A stretch of DNA of 64,000 nucleotides from positions 62,001 to 126,000 of the forward strand of contig NZ_JBJMAW010000001.1 of NCBI RefSeq assembly GCF_046600735.1, read 5' to 3'. The stretch comes from Novilysobacter_A longmucuonensis. Lineage in GTDB: Bacteria > Pseudomonadota > Gammaproteobacteria > Xanthomonadales > Xanthomonadaceae. The position numbers and the translations under genes are program-made. Below the pieces are notes generated by a model. That model searched no databases. It was not told the origin of the DNA and worked only from the letters and a program-made list of their open reading frames with translations. Shown here one piece after another: positions 34,091 to 42,177 of the stretch (position 1 is its first letter; every line of letters begins with the position of its first letter).

Positions 34091-35209
34091 TCATTCCAGC
34101 AATGTCGCCCACCGCTCGAACCCATCGATCCGCGACAGCACGATCTTCACGCACACCAGCAGCGGCACCGCCAGCAGCAGCCCGATGATCCCCCATAGCC
34201 AACCGAACAGCAGCAGCGCCAGGATCAGCACCAGCGGCGACAGCCGCATCCGGTGGCCGAGCACGATCGGGGTGAGGATCTGCCCCTCCAGTGTGTTCAA
34301 CGCCAGATAGATTCCGGCGGGTAGCAGCGATTGCCACAGCTCGTCGAAGGCGACAAAGCCCACCAGCAGCATCACGGTGATGCCGATCAGCGGACCCACG
34401 TATGGCGCGAAGTTGAGCAGCGCCGCCATCGTGCCCCACAGCAACGCCTCCTTCAGCGGCATGTCGAGCAGGTAGAGGAGACCGGCGAAGGTCAGGCCTA
34501 CGGTGGCGTTGATCAAGCTGATGGTCAATACGTAACGCGAGACCTCGCGCTCGATCGAGTGCAGGATTTCCACAGTCACCCGTTTCTGATGACGGTTCGG
34601 CAGCAGGGCGATGGCGTGGCGCTGCAGGCCCTCGCCATAGGCCATGAAGAACAGGGTCAGCAGCGCCACCGCCAATACCGATACGAGCAGTCGCGGGGTG
34701 GCGGTCAGGGCCTTGTACGGGTCGTTGGCCTCGGTGCGCACCACCTGGATCGGCTGGCGTTGGTCGTCGCCGCTGGCGACCCGCGCGATGTTCTCGGCCG
34801 CGTCGCTGGCGTCGTCGACCGGTTTGGTCATCTCGCGCAGCTTCGGTGCGAGCGTGGTCATCGCCCGCGGCGCCTGCCGCACCCATTCGGTGGCCGGCTC
34901 GATCAACTGGTAGGCCAGCGTGACGGTGCCGACAAAGCCGCCCAGCAGCACCAGCAGTGCAGCGAGGAAGGTCGGCAGGTACAGCCGGCGCAGCGCGCGG
35001 ATGATCGGGTTGCCGATCAGGGCGAAGAACATCGCCAGCAGCACCGGCAGGACCACCGCCTGCGCCGCCCACAGGGTATAGCCGACCGCCAGCGTGGCGA
35101 GCACCGCTGTGGCCATCGAGCCCCGCGGTCTTGCTGGTGTACTTGCCGGCTCGCCACTGTCGCTAAGGATTGGCGGCTCTGGCGCCGGTACGTCCGGCGG
35201 CAGGCTCAC
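34091..35209 (-). CDS. AI-2E family transporter (PerM-like)
   Basis: Polytopic membrane protein, 372 aa, of the AI-2E/PerM family, whose members export signals or drive Na+/H+ exchange. It has paired N-terminal helices (MATAVLATLAVGYTLWAA, VVLPVLLAMFFALIGNPII), a soluble insert (about 115-195), and the family C-terminal block LINATVGLTFAGLLYLLDMP, LWGTMAALLNFAPYVGPLIG and LEGQILTPIVLGHRMRLSPL. The start is the GTG at 35209, which overlaps the upstream yqjK-like stop by 4 nt (GTGA). The substrate is unknown. Confidence 0.9.
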   Translation of the reverse strand: MSLPPDVPAPEPPILSDSGEPASTPARPRGSMATAVLATLAVGYTLWAAQAVVLPVLLAMFFALIGNPIIRALRRLYLPTFLAALLVLLGGFVGTVTLAYQLIEPATEWVRQAPRAMTTLAPKLREMTKPVDDASDAAENIARVASGDDQRQPIQVVRTEANDPYKALTATPRLLVSVLAVALLTLFFMAYGEGLQRHAIALLPNRHQKRVTVEILHSIEREVSRYVLTISLINATVGLTFAGLLYLLDMPLKEALLWGTMAALLNFAPYVGPLIGITVMLLVGFVAFDELWQSLLPAGIYLALNTLEGQILTPIVLGHRMRLSPLVLILALLLFGWLWGIIGLLLAVPLLVCVKIVLSRIDGFERWATLLE

Positions 35210-35610
35210 GGTTCGACTGGCTCCCGCAGGCCCGCCGGAGCAGCCGCTGATGCGGCTTGCGCGTCGGGATGTCCGGTGTCGTGGTGCGGCGCCTGTCGGG
35301 CGACGTCTTCGACGCTGTCGGCGGCTTGCTCCGCCTCGTCGGCGGCCGAGCGCGCGCCGGTGCTGGCCATCAGCGTCGACAGCGTCGAGACGATGCGCAG
35401 CAGGCCGCCGCCCTGGCTGGCAGCGCGCAGCGGTTCGGCGCGGCCGCTCAGGAAGCCCCCGGCCAGTCCGGCGATGAGGATCCGCCCCGGTGTCCACAAC
35501 GCCTGCCAGGTGCGTCTGAACTGGCGCACGTCGGCGGCGCACTGGCGCTCGCGGGCCTCCAGCGCAGCCTCGGCCTGTTCGACCTTGTGCAGCAACTTGT
35601 CGAAACTCAT
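35206..35610 (-). CDS. YqjK-like small protein
   Basis: Protein of 134 aa with a charged helical N-terminus (MSFDKLLHKVEQAEAALEAR), the stretch FRRTWQALWTPGRILIAGLAGGFLSGR that could be one membrane-associated helix, and an Ala/Glu/Asp-rich tail. I assign it to the YqjK position because it follows yqjD- and yqjE-like genes as in E. coli. Sequence similarity to YqjK itself cannot be claimed. It overlaps the AI-2E gene by 4 nt. Confidence 0.65.
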   Translation of the reverse strand: MSFDKLLHKVEQAEAALEARERQCAADVRQFRRTWQALWTPGRILIAGLAGGFLSGRAEPLRAASQGGGLLRIVSTLSTLMASTGARSAADEAEQAADSVEDVARQAPHHDTGHPDAQAASAAAPAGLREPVEP

Positions 35611-35638
35611 GGCACCTCCCCGGTGCTTGGCGGTGCGG

Positions 35639-36316
35639 TCAGGGCGGGGCCACTTCGACGCTGCGCCGGTCCCTGGCGGGCGGGCCGTCATCATCGGGCG
35701 GGTGCTGCCCGGTGGCGTCGTGGGTCGGGGCCACCCGGCCGGGCTCGGGGTTAGAGTCGGCTGGTTCGCCGATGCCGACCCGCGCCAGTTGCCGCCGGGT
35801 CGCCTGCATCCGCGTGTGATCGAAATAGCGCATCGCGCGCCAGCCGCAGTAGCCGGTGATGCCCGCGCTCAGCAACGCAACGGCCAACAGCGACAGCGAC
35901 CAGGGCACGCCGAGCTGCAGGCTCAGGAACGTGACCAGCGCGGCCGACAGCAGCAGCCAAAACGACAGGCCCAGCGCGATGGCCGCGCCGGTGAGCGCCA
36001 GGGTGCGGCCGAATGCGCTGCGCGCCAGCGAGAGGTCCGCCGCCACCAGCGAGCGCAAGGCCTTGGCTGTGTCGCCGGCCGCGCCGGTGCCGGCCCGGGC
36101 GGTCTGCCCCAGCTGACGCAGCGTCTCGATCAGTTCCGGCGCCGGGTCCGGGCCAGCGACGTCGTCCTGCGCCTCTGCCTGATCTGCGGCATCAAGCTCG
36201 GCCTGCTCCGCGCTGGCATGGTGGCGCAGGGCCTCGCGTGCGGCCGCCGACAACTGGTCGGCCTGGGCGCCGTACTCGTCGTGTGCGGGCTCCCGGTGCG
36301 GCGGGCGCGAGTTCAC
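35639..36316 (-). CDS. Phage-holin-superfamily III membrane protein (YqjE-like)
   Basis: Membrane protein of 225 aa. A charged N-terminal part is followed by RSLVAADLSLARSAFGRTLA and two membrane helices (TGAAIALGLSFWLLLSAALV and SLSLLAVALLSAGITGYCGW) separated by a short turn, the pattern of the YqjE/DUF1469 family. A hydrophilic tail follows. GTG 36316 is the start, preceded by AGAGGGG. It is 13 nt downstream of the yqjD-like gene and 28 nt before the yqjK-like gene. Confidence 0.8.
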   Translation of the reverse strand: MNSRPPHREPAHDEYGAQADQLSAAAREALRHHASAEQAELDAADQAEAQDDVAGPDPAPELIETLRQLGQTARAGTGAAGDTAKALRSLVAADLSLARSAFGRTLALTGAAIALGLSFWLLLSAALVTFLSLQLGVPWSLSLLAVALLSAGITGYCGWRAMRYFDHTRMQATRRQLARVGIGEPADSNPEPGRVAPTHDATGQHPPDDDGPPARDRRSVEVAPP

Positions 36317-36329
36317 CGCGCCGCCCCTC

Positions 36330-36692
36330 TTACTTGCCGCCGCTGCGCGCGAGCTTAGCGATGATGAAGCCGGCCGCGAACGCGGTGCCGAACGATGCCA
36401 GCGGACGCTCGCGGACCAGCTCGGCGGCGCTTTCGATCAGGTCGCGGCCCTTCTCCATGAGCACGTCGACCTGCTCGCTGGCAGCTGTGCCGGCCTGTTC
36501 GGCGGCGGCGATGCCGGCCAGGGCGCTGTCGGCCAGGTCGGACTTAACGTGCGCCTTGCCGAGCCGGAGCTCGTCGCCGGCCGCACCGGCCGCACCCTTG
36601 AACGCGGTACCGGCATCGCGCGCGGCCTGCTTGAGCTGGGCACCGGCTTCGCCGAGGTTGGACTTGACCTCATCGGTGGAGGTTGGGGACAT
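36330..36692 (-). CDS. DUF883 family protein (YqjD/ElaB-like)
   Basis: Protein of 120 aa with a long amphipathic helix rich in Ala, Lys and Glu (NLGEAGAQLKQAARDAG onward) and a C-terminal hydrophobic segment (LASFGTAFAAGFIIAKL), preceded by LVRERPLAS. This matches the YqjD/ElaB pattern: membrane-anchored, ribosome-associated in E. coli under stationary phase. The ATG has a good AGGAGC ribosome site. It lies 50 nt downstream of the degQ-like gene on the same strand. Confidence 0.8.
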   Translation of the reverse strand: MSPTSTDEVKSNLGEAGAQLKQAARDAGTAFKGAAGAAGDELRLGKAHVKSDLADSALAGIAAAEQAGTAASEQVDVLMEKGRDLIESAAELVRERPLASFGTAFAAGFIIAKLARSGGK

Positions 36693-36742
36693 CGGATCGC
36701 TCCTGGTCTGGGACGTAACGAGTATGAACCTTTCTACGCAGG

Positions 36743-38185
36743 TCACTGCATCGACAGGACACCGCGGCGGTTGCCGCGCACGATGCGCAGCACCAACTCT
36801 GCCGGAGCTCGCGTGAAGCCGGCGCGGAAGCCTGGCAGGTCGGCGAACGTGCCGCTGCTGGCCGCGACGATCACGTCGTTCGCGCGCAGCCCGTTGCGCG
36901 CGGCGCGCGAGTCGGCGGCGACCGACTCCACCCAGACGCCTGACACGCCCGACTGGCGCAGGCGCTCGGGCAGTTCGGCGATCGTCGCGCCGCCCAGGCG
37001 CTGATCGATCGCGCCCCCGGCCAGCGCGCGCGGCTGCTCGCGCAGCATCGCCGCCAGCTGCAGCGACTCGCCGTCGCGCAGCACGTCCAGCACCACCCGG
37101 CTGCCGAGCGGTTGCAGGCCTTCAAAATTGCGCAGCGCGGCGCGGTCGTCGATGCGTTGGCCGTTGGCGGCGACCACCACGTCCCCCACCCGCAGTCCCG
37201 CCGCGGCTGCGGCCGAATCGACCAATACCCGGGTGACCAGGGCGCCGCGCGCATCGTCCAGGCCGACTGCGCGGGCCAGCCGGGCATCAAGGTCCTGCGC
37301 GTCCACCCCGAGGGTGCCGCGGCGCACCTCGCCGGTGGCGATGAGCTGGGCCATCACGTCGCGCGCCAGACTGGTCGGGATCGCGAAGCTCAGGCCGATG
37401 TTGCCGGCCATGCTGCCCTGCGGGTTGAAGCTGGCGGTGTTGATGCCGATCAGCTCACCGTCCAGATTGACCAGCGCGCCGCCGGAGTTGCCGGGGTTGA
37501 TCGAGGCGTCGGTCTGGATGAAGTTCTGGTAGCCCAGCCCGCGCAGGCCGGTGCGGCCGACCGCCGAGACGATGCCCGAGGTCACGGTCTGGCCGATGCC
37601 GAACGGGTTGCCGACCGCAACCACGAAGTCACCGACCCGCAGCGCATCCGAATCGGCCAGCGGCAGTGCGTCGAGATCCTCGGCCGCGATCCGCATCACG
37701 GCGATGTCGGTGTCCGGGTCGGAGCCGACGAACTCGGCCGGCAGCGTCCGGCCGTCGCTGAGCGTCACCGAGACCTCGTCGGCGTTGACGATGACGTGGT
37801 GGTTGGTCAGCACGTAGCCGTTGCCGGCGTCAACGATGACACCCGAGCCGAGTGACTCGTTGATGCGCTCCTGCGGGATGTCGGGGAACATCCGGCGGAA
37901 CACCGGATCGTTCGCGAACGGGTTGTGGATGCGCACGCGCTGCTTGGTGTGCACGCTGACCACGGCCGGGGTGACGCGCGCCAGCATCGGCGCGAGCGAT
38001 GGCAGTGGCTGGCCTTCGACCGCGGCTGGCAGTGCCGCCAGCGCTGGCGGCGCCGCGGCCGCAGCTTGCACCGGCGCCTGCAGCGCATCGCGGATTGCGG
38101 TCGCAGCAAAGCCACCGAACGCGGCGGCCAGGGTCAGGGCGAAAAGTGTGGTGAGCGTCGGGCGTGCAGGGCGCATCGGCGTCAT
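36743..38185 (-). CDS. degQ: Do-like serine protease (DegQ/DegP family)
   Basis: Periplasmic HtrA-type protease/chaperone for misfolded envelope proteins, 480 aa. After a signal-like segment (LTTLFALTLAAAFGGFAATA) the trypsin-like domain has His130 in LTNHHVI, Asp160 in PDTDIAVM and Ser234 in PGNSGGAL. Two PDZ domains follow (about 275-365 and 385-475). The loop LA region (HNPFANDPVFRRMF) is short, as in DegQ rather than DegP. I use ATG 38185; a Met three codons later or one eight codons upstream is possible, and none has a clear ribosome site. Confidence 0.92.
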   Translation of the reverse strand: MTPMRPARPTLTTLFALTLAAAFGGFAATAIRDALQAPVQAAAAAPPALAALPAAVEGQPLPSLAPMLARVTPAVVSVHTKQRVRIHNPFANDPVFRRMFPDIPQERINESLGSGVIVDAGNGYVLTNHHVIVNADEVSVTLSDGRTLPAEFVGSDPDTDIAVMRIAAEDLDALPLADSDALRVGDFVVAVGNPFGIGQTVTSGIVSAVGRTGLRGLGYQNFIQTDASINPGNSGGALVNLDGELIGINTASFNPQGSMAGNIGLSFAIPTSLARDVMAQLIATGEVRRGTLGVDAQDLDARLARAVGLDDARGALVTRVLVDSAAAAAGLRVGDVVVAANGQRIDDRAALRNFEGLQPLGSRVVLDVLRDGESLQLAAMLREQPRALAGGAIDQRLGGATIAELPERLRQSGVSGVWVESVAADSRAARNGLRANDVIVAASSGTFADLPGFRAGFTRAPAELVLRIVRGNRRGVLSMQ

Positions 38186-38342
38186 CGTCCAGGAGGCGTG
38201 TGGTGGCATGAAATCGCGGTCTGCGGCGGACAATCAAGCCCGCCGCAGCCCGCAGTGCCGACCCCAGTGTCCCTGTATTCACCGAACCGCGAGTGAAAGC
38301 CCCTCAGGCGTTCGGTGGTGGACCTTGCACCGGACGCGATCA

Positions 38343-38555
38343 GATCCGCTCGGACACTTTCTCGCCGCAGCCCTTGCGGCCGTACACAACGCGCTGGGCG
38401 ATCACGACGCCGCCCTCGGCCTGCTCGAGCGGGGCCATCGGGAGCGCGACAGCCGCCTGGCCTTCATCGCGACCGATGCGCGCTGGAACAACCTGCGCAG
38501 CCACCCGCGGTTCCGGGAGCTGGCGCAACGCTTGGGCTGGAAGCCCGACATGGCT
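38343..38555 (+). pseudogene. Remnant of a TPR-repeat regulatory protein (C-terminal end)
   Basis: One plus-strand frame reads FLAAALAAVHNALGDHDAAL, then GLLERGHRERDSRLAFIA, then DARWNNLRSHPRFRELAQRLG. This is the typical C-terminal end of large TPR proteins (transcriptional activators and adenylate-cyclase-like sensors). No start or upstream domains are present, so it is a truncated remnant. The rest of the 38186-39012 gap is the nrdJ promoter and leader and otherwise empty. Confidence 0.7.
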
Positions 38556-38687
38556 ACGGACGATTCTGAAGCCCGCAAGCGGCACGATACGAGGGCTCCG
38601 ATAGAGGCGCCGGAGCGCCAGTGCCCGCCCTTCCGGGGCGCAGGCCGGCACGTCGGCCGCACCCCGCGCGGCTTCACAAAAAACCGT

Positions 38688-38716
38688 TTGACACCTCTCG
38701 ACCCCCGGCGTAGTTT
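38688..38716 (+). promoter_or_regulatory. Sigma-70-like promoter for the nrdJ transcript
   Basis: TTGACA (38688-38693), 17-base spacer, TAGTTT (38711-38716). The -35 is a full consensus match; the -10 matches at three of six positions. It would start transcription near 38723, about 290 nt before nrdJa. Confidence 0.6.
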
Positions 38717-38722
38717 GATCCC

Positions 38723-39012
38723 TCGCGGCGACACTACATGTTGTGGTCATCGCCCTGAAGTAAGCCCAAGCAGTAGGGTTCGGCTTGGGCGGGTTACGCC
38801 CTGGAGGGAGGCGCGTGACGGAGCAAACCCGGCCCATGGCCACTGAAAACCGGCATTGACGCGGCGCGCACGACGCAGCCGCGGGCATGCGCGTCGGTGG
38901 CTTGTGGCAACGGTGCGCGATCGGCGAAACCCATCGACTGAAAACGTGATGACCAGACACAGAACCATCGGCCGCGGGCACTCCGGGCCTTGACGAGGGA
39001 GACAGGACAAGC
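38723..39012 (+). promoter_or_regulatory. Long structured 5' leader of nrdJa
   Basis: About 290 nt from the predicted start to the nrdJa ATG without a credible ORF. It has a clear hairpin GCCCAAGC (38764-38771) / GCTTGGGC (38783-38790) with an 11-base loop, and GC-rich complementary segments further on. It contains words also found in cobalamin riboswitches (GCCACTG, GGCAACGGT) but in the wrong order. Confidence 0.45.
38731..38746 (+). promoter_or_regulatory. NrdR-box-like palindrome
   Basis: ACACTACATGTTGTGG contains CAC-t-ACATGT-t-GTG, a near-perfect palindrome similar to the NrdR operator consensus (ACAC...GTGT with an AT-rich centre). It lies just downstream of the predicted start site. 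NrdR operators usually come in pairs; no second box is visible at one or three helical turns. Confidence 0.55.
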
Positions 39013-41178
39013 ATGAGCACGGTGCGCCTCGAGGCGGTCAAGACCGGGACGATCAAGTCGGCCCCCACGCGGGACGTGGTCCTGCAGCCCGCGTCCCAGG
39101 ACATCTGGGACAAGAAGTACCGGCTGAAGACCAAGACCGGGCAGGCGGTGGATGCCGACATCGACGGCACCTACCAGCGCGTCGCCCGCGCACTGGCCGA
39201 GGCCGAGCCGTCCGAGGAGCAGCGGCAGCACTGGTTCGAGCGCTTCGTGTGGGCGCTGCGCCGAGGCGCGATCCCCGCCGGCCGCATCACCTCCAATGCC
39301 GGCGCGCTCGAGCACAAGCCGGCCACCTCGACGATCAACTGCACCGTCTCGGGGACCATCGAGGACTCGATGGACGGCATCCTCGACAAGGTCCATGAGG
39401 CCGGGCTGACGCTGAAGGCCGGCTGCGGCATCGGCTACGAGTTCAGCACCCTGCGCCCGCGCGGCGCGTTCGTCGCCGGCGCCGGTGCGTACACGTCCGG
39501 GCCGATGTCCTTCATGGATATCTACGACAAGATGTGTTTCACCGTGTCCAGCGCTGGCGGCCGCCGCGGCGCGCAGATGGGCACCTTCGACGTCAGCCAT
39601 CCGGACGTGAAGGATTTCATCCGCGCCAAGCGCGAGGACGGCCGCCTGCGCCAGTTCAACCTGTCGCTGCTGATCACCGACGGCTTCATGGAGGCGGTCG
39701 CCGACGATGCCGACTGGCCGCTGCTGTTCCCGGTCAACAGCAAGGAACAGAACGACCTCGATCTGGACAACCCCGAGCAGGTGGTCTGGCGCGAGTGGCC
39801 GACCCACCGCAATTACGTCTCGCGCGAGGACGGGCTGGTCGCCTGCAAGATCTACGGCCAGATCCGCGCACGGCACCTGTGGGACATGATCATGGTCTCC
39901 ACCTACGACTACGCCGAGCCGGGTTTCATCCTGATCGACCGGGTCAACGAGATGAACAACAACTGGTGGTGCGAAGCGATCCGAGCGACCAATCCTTGCG
40001 GCGAACAGCCATTGCCGCCGTACGGCGCCTGCCTGCTCGGCTCGGTCAACCTGACCAAATTCGTGCGCGACCCGTTCACCGACCGGGCCGAGTTCGACTG
40101 GGAGGAATACAAGGACGTCGTGCGCGTGTTCACCCGCATGCTCGACAACGTGGTCGAGGTCAATGGCCTGCCCTTGCAGCAGCAGCGCGACGAGATCATG
40201 CGCAAGCGCCGCCACGGCATGGGCTTCCTCGGCCTGGGCTCCACGGTGACCATGTTGCAGATGAAGTACGGCAGCGAGGCCTCGTGCGAGTTCACCGAGC
40301 GCGTCGCCCGCGAGATGGCGGTCGCCGGCTGGGAGATGGGCCTGGAGCTGGCGAAGGAGAAGGGCGCCGCGCCGATCATGGACGAGGCCTTCGAGGTCGA
40401 CGCCGAAATGCTGCGCAAGCGGCCGGAGATGGTGGCCGACGGCTGGAAGATCGGCCAGCCGATCCAGGGCAAGGTGCTGCACGCCAGGTACTCGCGCTAC
40501 ATGCAGCGCGTGGCGGAAGTCGCGCCGGAACTGGTGGCCGAACTGGCCGAGGTCGGCGCGCGCTTCACCCACCACAGCTCGATCGCGCCGACCGGCACGA
40601 TCTCGCTGAGCCTGGCCAACAACGCCTCCAACGGCATCGAGCCGAGCTTCGCCCACCACTACAGCCGCAACGTGATCCGCGAGGGCAAGAAGTCGAAGGA
40701 AAAGGTCGACGTGTGGTCGTACGAACTGCTCGCCTACCGCGAGCTGGTCAATCCCAAGGCGATGCCGTTCTCCGATGACACCGCGGCCCAGCTGCCGGAT
40801 TACTTCATCGCCGCCGACGACGTCAGCCCCAAGCAGCACGTCGATGTGCAGGCCGCGGCGCAGAAGTGGGTCGACAGCTCGATCTCCAAGACCGCCAACG
40901 TCCCCACCGACTACGCCTACGAAGACTTCAAGGACATCTACCGCTACGCGCACGAAAAAGGGCTGAAGGGCTGCACCACGTTCCGCTTCAACCCGGCCGC
41001 CTTCCAGGGCGTGCTGGTCAAAGAGGCCGACCTGGAGAACACCCTCTACCGCTTCGAGCTGGAGGACGGCAGCGTGCTGGAGGTCAAGGGCAACGAGCAG
41101 ATCGAGTACGACGGCGAGATGCATACCGCCGCCAACCTGTTCGATGCGCTCAAAGAGGGCTACTACGGCAAGTTCTGA
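39013..41178 (+). CDS. nrdJa: Class II (adenosylcobalamin-dependent) ribonucleotide reductase, catalytic subunit NrdJa
   Basis: Converts ribonucleotides to deoxyribonucleotides using a B12-generated thiyl radical, independent of oxygen. The 721-aa protein has STINCTVSG (Cys110, redox pair), AGCGIGYEFSTLRPRGA, the catalytic NPCGEQ (Cys329, Glu331) and the finger-loop region PPYGACLLGSVNL. It ends at about the point where the single-chain enzyme would continue into a TSCPD and Cys-rich tail; these are on a separate gene (42178), as in Pseudomonas NrdJa/NrdJb. The ATG follows a GGGAGACAGG ribosome site. Confidence 0.95.
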   Translation: MSTVRLEAVKTGTIKSAPTRDVVLQPASQDIWDKKYRLKTKTGQAVDADIDGTYQRVARALAEAEPSEEQRQHWFERFVWALRRGAIPAGRITSNAGALEHKPATSTINCTVSGTIEDSMDGILDKVHEAGLTLKAGCGIGYEFSTLRPRGAFVAGAGAYTSGPMSFMDIYDKMCFTVSSAGGRRGAQMGTFDVSHPDVKDFIRAKREDGRLRQFNLSLLITDGFMEAVADDADWPLLFPVNSKEQNDLDLDNPEQVVWREWPTHRNYVSREDGLVACKIYGQIRARHLWDMIMVSTYDYAEPGFILIDRVNEMNNNWWCEAIRATNPCGEQPLPPYGACLLGSVNLTKFVRDPFTDRAEFDWEEYKDVVRVFTRMLDNVVEVNGLPLQQQRDEIMRKRRHGMGFLGLGSTVTMLQMKYGSEASCEFTERVAREMAVAGWEMGLELAKEKGAAPIMDEAFEVDAEMLRKRPEMVADGWKIGQPIQGKVLHARYSRYMQRVAEVAPELVAELAEVGARFTHHSSIAPTGTISLSLANNASNGIEPSFAHHYSRNVIREGKKSKEKVDVWSYELLAYRELVNPKAMPFSDDTAAQLPDYFIAADDVSPKQHVDVQAAAQKWVDSSISKTANVPTDYAYEDFKDIYRYAHEKGLKGCTTFRFNPAAFQGVLVKEADLENTLYRFELEDGSVLEVKGNEQIEYDGEMHTAANLFDALKEGYYGKF

Positions 41179-41193
41179 GCGTATCGACTCGCC

Positions 41194-41221
41194 CGATCCG
41201 GGCCGCCCAACGCCCGGATCG
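41194..41221 (+). other. 10-bp stem hairpin between nrdJa and the histone-like gene
   Basis: CGATCCGGGC pairs with GCCCGGATCG across an 8-base loop, 15 nt after the nrdJa stop. There is no T-tract, so it may protect the 3' end of nrdJa mRNA or cause partial termination. Downstream, a TATAGC word near 41268 could be a -10 for the histone-like gene. Confidence 0.5.
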
Positions 41222-41345
41222 ACGGTCTCGCGGGAAGCGGCGGCCCGCTGTCGTTCGTACCCAAAGCAGGTATAGCATCGCTCCGGGGAGCACCGCTCTC
41301 CAGCACGCCAACAAAGCTGACTACCAGTGCCCGTCAGGAGGGCTC

Positions 41346-42080
41346 ATGAGCAACGGCAACGGAGTGACGGCGACCTTGTCCCAGGCCGCCGACAACATGA
41401 AGGAAACGGTGACCAGTCTGGGCGGCGCCATCGCCGGCAACGCCCAGGGTGCATTGCTGTCGGTGCAGAAAACCGCGAGCCGCGCGCGCAAGGCCGCCGG
41501 CGAAGCCGGCACGTCCGCGCGCAAGGCCGTCGGCAGCGCCAAGAAGAGCCTGGCCGACGCCAGCGCCAAGGCGAAAAAGGAAGCCGACCGCCTGCAGCGC
41601 AGGTCTGCGACCGCAAAGAAAAGCGCTGGCAAGCGGGTACCGGCCGGTAAGGCTGCACCGGCCACCAAGTCGAAGACCACCACCGACAAGGCGGCGGGCA
41701 AGCAGGTAACCAGCACGCGCCCGCAGAAGGTTGCCGCACGCAAGCCCGCCGGCAGGAAAGCCGCGGCAACCGGCACCGTCGCAACCAGGAAAGCTGCCGC
41801 CGCCAAGTCGGCCACCGGAACGCCGGCGAGCCGGAAACCGGCCGCGAAAAAGCGCGCCGTCGCCCGGAAGGCACCGGCACGCAAGGGCGCGAGCAAGCAG
41901 GTCGCAGCCAGGAAAAGCGCAAGCAGGCCGGGCGCCGCACGCAGGGCCCCGTTGAACAAGGCCCCGCTGAAAAAGGCATCTGCAAAGAAGGCGCCGGCGA
42001 AGAAGGCATCCGCTGGTACCAGTGTCGGCAAGGCCGCCCCCGGCAAGGCCGCGAAAAGGACTGCGGCAAAGTCGAAGTAG
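41346..42080 (+). CDS. Histone H1-like Lys/Ala/Arg-rich nucleoid protein
   Basis: Protein of 244 aa. Residues 1-55 are a mixed helical region (MSNGNGVTATLSQAADNMKE), and the remainder is built from degenerate Ala-Lys-Lys-, Ala-Arg-Lys- and Pro-Ala-x-Lys- units, as in bacterial H1-like proteins (AlgP/Hc1 type), so it would bind DNA non-specifically and compact it. The start has a strong CAGGAGG ribosome site. It sits between nrdJa and nrdJb on the same strand, with hairpins on both sides. Confidence 0.85.
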   Translation: MSNGNGVTATLSQAADNMKETVTSLGGAIAGNAQGALLSVQKTASRARKAAGEAGTSARKAVGSAKKSLADASAKAKKEADRLQRRSATAKKSAGKRVPAGKAAPATKSKTTTDKAAGKQVTSTRPQKVAARKPAGRKAAATGTVATRKAAAAKSATGTPASRKPAAKKRAVARKAPARKGASKQVAARKSASRPGAARRAPLNKAPLKKASAKKAPAKKASAGTSVGKAAPGKAAKRTAAKSK

Positions 42081-42087
42081 GCCTACC

Positions 42088-42114
42088 GCCTCCCTCCCGA
42101 TGGCGGAGGGAGGC
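42088..42114 (+). other. 10-bp stem hairpin after the histone-like gene
   Basis: GCCTCCCTCC (42088-42097) pairs with GGAGGGAGGC (42105-42114) across a 7-base loop, 7 nt after the histone-like stop. No T-tract follows, so full termination before nrdJb is not expected. Confidence 0.5.
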
Positions 42115-42177
42115 CGGAAGGGTGCTCTGCATTCCCCTCAACAGAAAACAGCAACACCTGCATCAGGAGTCGGGCCG

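Noticed and set aside
38813..38945. Cobalamin riboswitch before nrdJa
   Set aside because: The words GCCACTG (in GGCCACTGAAA) and GGCAACGGT are present, but in a cobalamin riboswitch the CAACGGT-like part comes first and is followed by the CCACTG part, with GGGAAGG-like context. The order here is reversed and the context is missing.
41346..42080. Histone-like gene as a low-complexity artefact
   Set aside because: It has a strong ribosome site, a distinct N-terminal domain and the Lys/Ala pattern of known H1-like bacterial proteins. The complementary Leu/Arg/Phe-rich frames are shadows.
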